From Macrocystis pyrifera (taxonomy: Eukaryota; Sar; Phaeophyceae; Laminariales; Laminariaceae): a stretch of 64,000 bases of DNA. The notes under the pieces were generated by a model. That model was not told the origin of the DNA, did no database searches, and worked only from the letters and a program-made list of their open reading frames with translations. The translations under genes and the position numbers were made by a program. Of the stretch, positions 23,401-35,400 are shown piece by piece. The DNA is taken from assembly GCA_031763025.1 (NCBI GenBank), contig JASSKH010000009.1, positions 3,782,001 to 3,846,000 of the forward strand, written 5' to 3'. The first letter of the stretch is position 1. Every line of letters starts with the position of its first letter.

Positions 23401-24443
23401 AGTTTGTCCCCAAACGGTCCTGCGGTACTAAAAGAGTCAACCATTTCCCCCCAGAGCAGTAGCCATATGAGTCGTTCTCGCACTACAAACACCCTCTGCC
23501 CCCCCCCCCCCCCTCCCGTCCCCCTGTCTCTGGAAGTGGCTATGCCAGAAATTAAACTAACTCATTGAGGCTGTCATCCAGGTGCAAGTCCGCCTCACAA
23601 GAGGTTCTTAGTAGGATGCAGCTCACCATTCATGCGACTCGCCGGACACCTCACGGCGCTTCGCGCTTGGTGCAAGCAATGTCTGCCTGGTCGGTGAAAA
23701 CCCGACGTGCTCCGTCCCAGCATGTAGGGATGCGAGGGTCTATGGTCATACGACTACGGCCATGCATGGGATCGAGTACATGTCTCCTATCGAGTACACC
23801 CCCCCCCCCCCCCCCCCCCCCCGCCCACCCCACCTGAACGGTAAACTCGAGCGGCTTGACGTTGAACGCTCTTCTCGGCGGGAGCATCACAGCCCCCCCC
23901 GCCCCGCCCCCCTTCCCAGCCTCGCAGGTGGCGGAAACACCGGGATCAGGAGCGGCGACCGGGTCGACGGCGTTGCTGTAGAGCTGGGCAGGCATCACGT
24001 GGAACACCAGGCGAAACGTTCCTGTCCTGTGGAACTTGGGGACGATGAAGAAGTAGACCCCGTTCTTGTCGAAGGGCGTGTGGCAGGGGGTGAATTCAAC
24101 CTGAGGAGGAGGGGGTGAAGGTCGGGGGGGTGGGGGGGGTTACTCATGAACATGGATGGCCGTAGTCGTATGACCATGGACCCTCACATCCCTACAATGC
24201 CGGGAGGGGGGGGGGGGTAACAAGTACACAATAATGACCACCATCACAAATTCGAGCAGCGCAAGCGCTGAGAGGATTCCTTTTCTTGAAAGAAAAAGCT
24301 CTTCTATGATCGGGTGCGAGGGGGGGGGGGGGGGCGACTTGAGGTATGCACGCGAACGGAAAGAACCGAAGGAAGCAGCCAGCAAAAACGGTCGCGTATT
24401 TTTGCTTCTTTTTTTTACGAATCTAGTTTCGGACCCGGTGCGT

Positions 24444-24475
<32 letters not shown>

Positions 24476-27400
24476 GGGGGGGTGTCGGGAGTTGCGCTGA
24501 TGGCACGGTGGTGATTATGAGGTTGAAGAGAAGGTTTAAGAGAAGCCCTGCAGTGGTCACCAGTTGCTGACCGCGCAAAAAATTCCTGGACCAGAGCGGT
24601 GCGATATCTCTCTGCCGACATCGCTCTACCCGATACCTACCGCTCCTATCGATAGCGCTATATCGGTATCTCTCCAGTGCTATCTCGCTGTATGAACGCC
24701 CCCCTCATCAACATCGCCATAGGTGACAGTATCACGTGTAGCTATGAGGGGGTGCAATGCGTACGAGTACGAGACGATAGGCAAGTACGTACCACGCGCA
24801 TGTATGAGATCACGTCACGTGCCAGCAACGGAAAACGTCTCTCAGCAGGGAAAGTTAAGATCGTACACGTACGAAGATACATGGTTCAGGGGACAGTCGG
24901 GTACTTGACTGTCCCGTCACGATGTCACTCTGTTCCTGTACCCTATTTACGGGGGAACATAGTAAATAGGACCTACGGTACACACAAAAACCTGTATATT
25001 TACCTATTTTTACTATTAATAACAATATTTGGTCCTATTTACTATGCCCCCCCGAAATAGTTGAGCTCTCCAAGAAGAAGCGTGCCCTGGCTAGCATCGA
25101 TATCGCCATACCTGTCCACCAATATCGCCATGTTGATGGAGCAGTATCAATATGGCTTTATCGATATCGCGCCATCGATATCCTCTACAGATATCGATAT
25201 AACAATATCGCTTTATCGACATCGCTATATCGGTAAATATCTCTCGCTATCTCTCAAATATCGATATCGCTATATCGATATCGCGCTATCAATATCACTA
25301 TACAGATATCGCTATATCAATATCGCTCTATCGGTAAATATCTCGTTATCGAAAAACATAACAACAGGCATGCATGCATAGCGGCTTACCAGCTGCTGAC
25401 CGCGCCAAATCTCGTACACCACGCTGATCCCCTGCTTCTGGGTAGGCACCAAAACCTCCCCATTCGTGGTATCATGCAACCGAACAGCGTGGTACTTCTT
25501 GGACCACGTGATCGCCCCGCCATTGCTCGGATCGTCCTGGAAAAAAACATTGGAAAAAAAAAGCATTTATCACAGGTATGTATCAGTGATGTACTTCTAT
25601 CGTATATCGGACGATGATCGAAAAAGGAGAGCACGATATTCTTTACACCACCGACATACACACGAAAAAAAAGAAACCGATGCTGTACGATTTCGATATA
25701 CAGTCGATGCGTCGAAACGTTTCACGTGTTCGACGGATCATCGATTCCCACCTCAATCGTCTTCGCTATTTTATTAAGGGCAAATATACATGGGCTATGT
25801 ATGTACCGGTTTATGATGGCTCATGTTGCTGCGTGAAAGCGGTGTAATTAATCTGCCTGCTCTATTAAGGGGGGCCATAGTAAACAGGACCAAACATTGC
25901 AGGGCTGTTCACGGGTCATGACTCGCCCCGATAAAAGGTCTTCAAAAGCTCAAGGGCAGGGTCGGGTCGGGTCGGGTCGGGTCGGGTCGGGTCAGCAGAT
26001 ATTCTAAGAATCTCGCGGGTCTAGTCTAGTCGAGTCGGGTCGGGTCGGAATGGTGTCCCTATCCGACCCGACCCGCAAGTTTTAACCCGACCCGTGAACA
26101 GTCCTGAAATATTGTTGGTAAAAATAGCGAAATACATAGGTTTTTATGTGTACCGTAGGTCCCATTTACTGTGGTCCCCCTTAATTGGACACGCTTCCCC
26201 CCTGCGTTGTTTCTGCACTATTACTGCGCAGATCCAGCACAGCATCTCATAACCACGGTGAGGATCTACCCTAGATGATCTAGATGATCTATCTGCAGAT
26301 GACCTAGATGATGCCATCAGTAGATGGTAGATGATGTACAGGTATGCCACTCTGTCCCGAAATATAAGGTCAGTTTTGATTCGATATAAAAATACAAAAA
26401 ATCCTTATATTGAGGGACAGAGCGGTACGATCTATCTGTAAATGATCTAAATGATCTATCTGCAGACGACCTAGATGATCTATCTGTCGACGATATAGAT
26501 TATCTATGCCACTCTGTGCCTAAATATATGGACAGTTTTGATTCAATATAAATATACAAAAAACATTATAATTAGGAACAGAGCGGTATTATCTATCTGT
26601 GGATGAACAATCTGTAGATCATCTAGATGATCTATCTGCTGATGACATAGACATACATCATCTAGTTGTTCGGTGTGTGAAGCGTTTCGTTCAGCACCAG
26701 CAGAACAAAAAAAAAGTGTAACAAATACCGCGAATGGAATAGCGGACGTGTTACCGCAAACGTCACAAGGTGGAGCACATGTGGAAACCCTTCGCAAGAA
26801 CAGCAGCCACAAAATATGGCACTCGTAAAAGCGGAACTCCAGTGAACAACATGCACAAAAAAAAAAAAGAGTTTCTAGTGTAAGCGGGGGCGCGTTTTCC
26901 ACCAAGAGTCAGCACAAAAATCCCGAAACCGCAATTTTTCTGCGCACCGCATGTAATTTTTTAGAACCGTTGACAAAACCGGACACCGCTATTGCACGTT
27001 GGCGACAAAAAAGTACGGGAATGCCAGGGGGTGGGAGGGGCAAAGACGCGTTCGATACGATATATCGATTTTTTTTTTATATTCCGATATATGTATAAAT
27101 TTCGACATTCGATTCATCGAAAAATCGATACGACATCCAACACTACATAGCAGGTAGAATATGTGGACACCGATCCAAGCAGCAAAAAAGAAAAAAAGAT
27201 AAAAACGAGCCGAGAGAGAGAAAACAAAAGACAGAAAGGGGGGGGGACGTTTTTCAGACATCGAAAAAAACCCTACTGAAGCAGAGGCATCAGTCAATGC
27301 GTCTTGTCCATCAAACGAAACCCGGTTCTAAACCGTCATGCAAACAAAACCCGGCTCTAAACTGTGATCTCCTTCGGAACACTCCCCCCCCTCCTCCCTC

Positions 27401-28200
27401 CCCCCTCCCCCTTCCTTTCGACCCCCCAAAATATCACCGCACCTTGAAACTCATGTCTCCTCGTCCCCCTTCTTTTCCCATCTCCCCCTCCTTCCCCAAC
27501 AAAACCTTTTCACCGTGCTACGTAACTCTTTTCAATTGAGGGGGGGAAAAGTGACGGAAAAGACGTAAAAGACGATCACAGCGTCCGTCGCCCCTCACCA
27601 AGAAGCAAAACGCCGGCCCGGCCGCTGGGGAACACACACCGTACCCGTCTGTGCGGGATGCCGCTCCCAACGTCAAAACCCTACAGTACGTACGCAATGA
27701 ATGCGTTGTACACATGAGCGGCGTAAAAAAAAAAAAAAAAAAAACGCGCGTTAAGTAGTAGCGTGTGCAAGGTAGGCAGGCAGGCAACTAGGATGCATGC
27801 AGAACGCCCACACCACCCACACGGTGAGAGGGGAGTATCGTACGTACCGGAATTAATGATTGGCTCTATCGCTGTACTCGAACCATCGCAATCCCGTTTT
27901 GGGGACAAACCGGTCGAATTCCAAGTAATTTGTCCCTGAAAAACGGGACTGCAGTACTACAAATGGTTGAAGGGCTGACGCCACCCTCAAGGGCCACGCT
28001 CCAGTCCCGGGGACAAGTTTGTTTCTGTACAGCGCACTAGCAAAAGGGTTGACACACCCCTGCTCCCCCTCCCTTCCCTTTCGCCCCCCCTCCTCTCCTC
28101 TCAACCCGATCAACATCCCCCCAAAACATAAAGCAACCCCTCTTCTCCCCCCCCCCCCCGCCCTCCCTTCGACACCCCAACCTATCAGCGTACCGTGCAG

Positions 28201-28235
<35 letters not shown>

Positions 28236-28533
28236 TTCCCCCATGAACACACCTCGTCCACATCCCCGTCGTTATCGAACTCCACCACGGCCTCGGACGC
28301 GGGCATGAGCACGTTGTTGTTTGCACCGGGAGGGTTTAGCGCGATGCGCAGCTCCACGAGCCCCTCGCGAAGAAGTCGCGGCAGCTCCTGGTTTCTGCTC
28401 GCCTTCGCCAGCGCTCCTCGGTCGTCGTTCTTACGCGCGCCCCCCCCCGCCGCCCCCCCGCCCCCCGCCCCCACCACCACCTCCACCGCCACCACCACCG
28501 TTACCGCTAGCAGCGGCATTATCTGCCCCCTCC

Positions 28534-28565
<32 letters not shown>

Positions 28566-29364
28566 TTCGGCTTCCAGCTTCTGACTCCCGAGCGTGCCAC
28601 TCGCCCCTTCTTCCCCGCTTTCCACTACGTCCATGGCAACCACCGCCGCTGCCGCCTCTTCCTCGCTCCCTCCTCCTCCGCCGCCGCTGCCCGCCGCCGC
28701 TCGCTGCACCAGCAGCAGCGTTAGCAGAACCAGAAGATGCCCCCGCCCCCCCCTCCGCTCCCCCCCCAGCCGCCGCCTCTCGCTCCTCCTCCTTCTCCTT
28801 CGTTGCTATTCGCGGCGACGGTGGCGGCAGCGGCTGCTGCTGCTGCTGCTGCTGCAGCTGCTGAGGGAACGCGCGGAGCAGCGCCGCCCGAAGCGGACCC
28901 TCGCGTTGCCCGGACTCATTCAGCCACGCCACCAGCGCCTCGAGGTCCCCATCGTTCTCGTACACCGCCATGTCCTCCGTCGCCGGACGCCTAGGCAGCA
29001 TCGCGCAAGTGGTCGCATCAGCGTCCGCAGCACCAGCAGCCGCACCAGAAGCAGCAGCAGCACCACCACCAGCACCAGCACCAGCACCACCAGCATCAGC
29101 AGCCGACGCAGCGGCAGCCGAGAGGCGGGCGGTGGCGGCGAGAGCGGCTTCGCTCCCCTCGTCCCCTTCCCTGAAAGCGCGGCTCACGAAAACCCGGCGC
29201 GAATCTCCCGGGAATCGGTAGTAGAAGCGCCCGTGGCGGTCGCGCCCTAGCGGCAGGGTTTGGTAGCCTCCGAGGCGTATTGCCTCTTCCACCGCTTGTT
29301 CTCGCAGTCCCCGGAGCTTGTGCTGAAGGGGGCGGGGGATATGACGAGAAGGGGGCGGGGAGCG

Positions 29365-29435
<71 letters not shown>

Positions 29436-32400
29436 CGCATATAAGCCAATGGGATGGCAAGCGAGCAGGGACCCGTAATCCCTTCCAACCAGCAAAAGCA
29501 TATGACACAAATATGACACATATACACACACAGAGTCACAAAAGAGTCAGAACCCAAGTCACAACAAAACCACAACGAAGTCACAACATTACATGTGTAC
29601 CACGTTTTTTTTTTTTTCAAAAACAAAAATCAACAAAAACTCACGACCAAACTCGAAACAACACACAAAAATCAAAAACAAAACTCACGGACTTCACAAA
29701 ACACAATTTTTCCAAACGAATTTCACAACTACACAACAAACCTCACAATAACCTCACGCCAAACTTGATCATATTACATCTAACTTGAAAAAAATAAAAG
29801 CTACGACAAAAAAAAAAAATCGACATACACCACGGAAGTGTGGTGAGTTTAAGCTTTATTTTTACCAATCCGCCGGAGGATAAAAAAAAAAAAAAAATCG
29901 ACAGACATACAACAGACCCACAACGACCTAAAAACACAACACGACACACACAATGCATACCTGAGCTCGCTCCGCGCGCGCCTTGAACATGTTCTGGGCG
30001 CAGGTCACGTGAACGATGGGCCCCTGCCCTCTCGTCCCCCCCCCCTCCCCCCCCCCCCCCCCCCCCCGCCGCCGCCGTGCCTCGCTTTGTGGAACCGCGG
30101 GTACCTAACCTTGCGGTGGGCACCCTCCGAACCGCCTCCATTTCCGTGGAACTCCTTCATTCAAGGAACAAAGAACAGCACAAAAACAGAAACAAATTTC
30201 AACAAAGACAAGATTAAAAAAAAATAACACATAAAAAAAAAAAAAAAAAAAAATGCGCCCGCGAGTAGGGAGGATGACAAACAAGGGAAAAGGGATAGGT
30301 GGAGCGAAGGAAGGGGGGAGGCGGGATGGGCGTTGGGGTTGGCGTAGGTGTAGGTACTCTCGTGTTTTACGACGGAAGCATCGCAGGGATCGGCGCCGTG
30401 GGCTCTACTTAATGAGACGGACAAAAATAATACCGTACGTGGAGGTGCAGGCGCCTCTGCTGTTCTGTGTCGCGGAGGGAAGGGAAGGGGGGGGGGGGGG
30501 GGGGGGGGGGGCGCGTGTGTACTCGATAGGAGAGATGTACTCGATCTCTTGCATGGCCGTAGTCGTATGACCATAGACCCTCGCATCCTTACAATGCCGG
30601 GACGGAGCACGTCGGGTTTTCACGGACCAGGAGACATTGCTTGCACCAAGCGCGGAGCGCCGTGAGGTGTCCGGCGAGTCGCAGGGGGGGGGGGGGGGGG
30701 GCGGGAGGTTGTCACTGACCCCAGCTGTCTCAAGAGGCTGGCCAGGTTGTCCTAATAGGAATTTTGTCGCGGTGTCATCACCTACAACCGCTTGACCTTG
30801 TCCCGTCGTCGTTTTAGGCAGAAACGACCCACGCAACATCTTCCACCCAGCCACTAAGTATACTTTGTTGCCAACAGCTCTCACCAAGCATGCAGGGGCT
30901 ACAGCGCCGGCCTCGCCGTCGAGGTATCGCCTCGGGTCATTGGGTTCGTTCAACCCACGCGATAAGCCACGCCGACATCGACACCAACACCAACAACAAC
31001 AGAAAAACAAAGAACGAGTGACCAGCGAAGGCAACAGCTTTGAGCACAGTCAAGAGCGGTAGCATGATGCCTACACCGTGTGTAGCTCTCTCACCGCCTC
31101 CTGGTGCTTGAGGAACTCCTCCGCCTCCTCCGGGCTGAGGTCGACAACCATCGGGCTGCACAGCTCCTTTTCCCCGCTTGAAGCAGTACTCGCACTCCAG
31201 GTCGGGATGGGAATGCCTGTGATCGCGGTCTGACGAAACAGCGTCCTGTTCTCGACAAGTTAAGAGTACCGTTATGACAAAAAACAAAAAAAAACGAGAG
31301 ACAAAAGTAATGAAAGAAAGCCAAAAAAGAGGGAGAAACGAAAAACCTTCTGCGCTAGCGTAAACAACAGCAGCAATAGTGGTAGTAGTACTAGTAGTAC
31401 TAGTAGTACTAGTAGTGGAAGCAGTAGTGGCAGCAGCAACAGCAGTATCAGCTTATCGCCTGCGGTGCAGGATTACTTGGACCACCATACATTCAGAGAC
31501 CACAAAAGAGCACGCTAAAAACGCAAGAGCAATCGATGCAAACCCATCCCTCCTCTTCCTCCTCCTCCTCACCGCCCAGTCAATGGCATCTCCAGGCAGG
31601 TTTCGACATCGGCGCTTGATGCACGGCTGCTTGAGCTTGTTGGGCCCCTTGTTCTTCTTCGAGTCGAGGCAATACCTGAAGCAGGCGAGGACACGACAAA
31701 CAATCGTCGAGACAAATATCCCACAGCTACAACAACACTGACAGCACGGAATACCCAACAGATTAAACAATAGAATACACCACGAAAAAACGCGCACACG
31801 CAGCGAACACGGGAGCAAGGGCCCCCTCTACCCCCCCCCTGCTCCGCCTCCATAGTGATGCGTGGCCAAAGGTGAAGGGACCAAAGGAAGCAACAAATGA
31901 GCGACCCCCTCCCGCCCCCACCCCTGACTACTGCGTGAGCTAGACAGCCAGGGTATAGTTTTTTTTTTAGTGTTGTTGTTTTTTTTTTTGGAGGTTGCGA
32001 CGGCTGGCGGTCAAGCTAGATCATTTTTGTGCGGGGAAAACCTTTACTCCGCACAAGGGGGGTGATCGTATCACGCAGTCAGTATATGGTGAGGCACCCA
32101 CGAGGCAGTTACATAGTAAACCCATCGCTGTCTCTGGAAGTGGCCACACCAGAAATTGAATCAATTAATTGGTGCTGTCATCCATATGCAAGAAAATCCG
32201 CCTCTAAAGCGGTTCTTAGCAGGATGCAGCTCACCCTCCATGCGACTCGCCGGACAATCTCACGGCGCTTCGCGCTTGGTGCAAGCAATACCTGCCTGGT
32301 CGGTGAAAACCCGACGTGTTCCGTTCCGGCATTGTAGGGATGCGAGGGTCTATGGTCATACGACTACGGCCACGCATGATAATGAGTACACCCCCCCCCC

Positions 32401-35400
32401 CCCCCCTCGGGCATACAAATACAATATTGACAAAATAGATATTTTCCTACCTGGTACGTACATTTTGTTGCGGGTCAAGCTACGGAAAATTATTGCCTTC
32501 GACTCGGCCGCTGATCTCTTGTCTCTTAAACGACACCTGCACAAACATCTGATGTAACCGAACCAAAAACTCAAAAAAAAGAAACAAAAAATGCGCAACA
32601 GAGAATAACCGAACAGAAAAAAAAAGCACGACCTGTGCGTGTGGGTGCATGAAAGAGCTCCACAAAACACCTGATGTTCCTTCCGCCCAGGGCCACGATG
32701 ATGTTTCGGGAGGAAAAAAAAAACGACAGAAAAAAAAAACAACAACGTACACGCCGCCGCCACCACCGCCGACTCACTTGCAATGGTCGCACGACTTCGC
32801 TCGGCACCCCACGCAGCTACCGCATCGTCTGCGCTTCCCTGCCGCCCCGACTCCCCCCCGCCGTTGGGGTAGCGTTAGCGATAGCGGCTGTGGCGGTAGC
32901 GGGGGAGGGGGAGGAGGCAGCGGCGCACGCTAGCTCTTCCTCCTTGACCCTCGTCCGTTCCTTCTCCGCCACAATTTTAGCATCTACGATTCGCTCAACC
33001 ACCGAGGTCTGAGATAGGAGAATGGGGACATAAGTGAACAAAGAAAAACTGAGACGAGGTGAGATACGAGATGAGACGGGATGGGATGGGATGAGATGAC
33101 AAGAAATGAGATGAGACGAGACGAGACGAGATGAGATGAGATGAATGAGATGCTAGGCAAAAACATCAACGAACGAACAAGACAAACACAGACCCACAAC
33201 TCCCCTCCCCTCCTCTCCCCTCTCCCCACCCCCCACCCCTATCCCACCTTCAAGGAGACCTCCCTCCGCTTCCTCCTCTGCTCGTCCTCCGTCTCCTCCC
33301 AAAACTCCATCCGCGTCACCACCTTCCGCGGCGCCGGGGTCGATCCCTTATCCCCCCCCTCCTTCCCGCCCCCGCCCCCCCCACCCCCACCCCCACTCTC
33401 TTCCTCGCCATCTCCAACCCCTGCCCCCACTCCCGCCCCTACAGGAGTCGCATTTCCCGTCGCCGCTGCCGCTAACCGCCGCCGCCGCCGCCGCCTCCTC
33501 CTCGGCGGCAGCAACAGCCGCCGCCCGAGCTTGTCGCTCGCGGCGCGCCTTGCAGCCGCGACAGTAAAAGGGGGTGTCGTCGTTCGGCTTCTGCCGAAAC
33601 CCGGAGCAAGACTTGAGGAGGTGCACCTCGCCCTGGCAGCCATCGCACATGAGGATCTGTTTTTTTTTTTTTTCGCGGTGTTTTCCGGTTTCCGATCCCC
33701 AGATTTAGGTTTTCCGGTGTTGGATTTTTCGTTTGTTTCCGGGTATGTCGGTTGTTCGGTTTTCCGGTAATCGTTTTGATTGTTTTTTTCATGTTCGGTT
33801 TTCGATTATAATAGTTCGTGGTTCGGTTCGGTTCGGTTCGGTTCGGTTCGGTTCGGTTCGGTTCGGTTCGGTTCGGTTCGGTTCGGTTTCGGTTTCGGTT
33901 TCGTCCGGAGAGGTTGCGGGGGAGGGCGCGGAGGCGGAGGGGAGGGTTGCATTCGGGGCATATTAGGACGAGAAAAACGCACGCAGAGAGGAGATGAAGA
34001 TACGGAAGCGGGAGCAGGAATTTTGACAACACAACACACGCGCGAAAAAAGACTCGCTCGAAAAAGCAGCCGCCGAAAAACCACAACACACGTCAAAAGG
34101 CAGCCGGAACAAATGCAAATCAAAAACAGAAAAAAAAAAAAAAAAAAAAAAACGTGAACGAAAAACAAAGAAGGTGAAAAGTACCTATCAGGGTCAAAAC
34201 AACAAAAATAACAAAAATAATGAAAACTCAAAAAGACACCCAAAACACACACGCCCCAAAGCCGTTGTCACACGCTGCTGTTCCTGCTGCTGCTGTTCCT
34301 GCTGCTGCTTGCGGTGGTGGCGGGTATGGTACCAGCACCTACCAGGCTGGCATCGATGTTGGAGGTGGGACACCAGCACACGATGCAAACGCCGGGAGTC
34401 TTGCCAAAGTCTTCATCTTCCTGCTCGACGCAGACGCAAGGACGGATGGAGGGTGGCATACAAGGGGCAGGGGGCAGGAGGCGTGATTGGGGGTGGGGGA
34501 TGTACTCGATCTCATGCATGGCCGTATAGTCGTATGACCATAGACCGTCGCATCCCTACAATGCCGGGACGGAGCACGTCTGGATTCCACCGACCAGGCA
34601 GACATTGCTTGCACCAAAAGCGCGAAGCGCCGCAAGGTGTTCGCCGAGTCGCATGAAGGGTGAGCTGGATCCTACTAAGAACCGCTGGCGGGGGGGGGGG
34701 GGGGGGGNNNNNNNNNNNNNNNNNNNNNNNNNNNNNNNNNNNNNNNNNNNNNNNNNNNNNNNNNNNNNNNNNNNNNNNNNNNNNNNNNNNNNNNNNNNNN
34801 NNNNNNNCTCGTTGCCCCAAGACCCCGCCGACACCGACACGGCTTGGTCTTGCTTCGCCCAGCGCTGCGCCGCTTGCAAGGCGGCGGCGACATCCTCTGA
34901 GTCGTCGCTGTCGTCGTCGCTAAGCATCGGGGGGGCGGCGGCGATAGAAGAGGCCTCCACAACTCTCCTCTCCTGCAAAATAGCCTCGCCTGACAAACCA
35001 CCTACTGACACGCTGCCACCGCCGTTGCCGTTGCCGGCGCTACCGCTGCCGGCGCTACCGCGGCCGCTGCTTCCAGCGGCGGCTGTCGAGTGGTGAGAGA
35101 GTCGCCCGGCTGGGCGAACGCGGCGACACCGTTCGCCCCTCGTTCGGGCCCTTCCCGTCGCCCGAGGGAGTCGTCGCCCCGCTTGCCGCCAGCGGCGTCA
35201 TCGGAGTCATTTCTTCGGTCGAAGCCTCGACCTCCCCTTCCCTTTCCCTTTGCCCTTCGGCATCGCCTTCGAGGTCACCCCTGACGCTGCCTTGCGCTTC
35301 TCTCGCGCCATGCTTCGCCCCCTTCTCTTCTTCTCTCTCCTCCGCTTGCCCCTCCTCCTCCTCCTCCTCCTCCTCCTCCTCTTCCTTTTCTTCCGGCTTC

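Noticed and set aside
30710-30965. 85-codon minus frame with LDGEAGAVAPACLVRAVG and KVYLVAGWKMLRGSF
   Set aside because: It lies in an intron of the chromatin gene beside a family 2 repeat, has no partner splice phases that fit, and shows no known domain. It may be a retroelement scrap.
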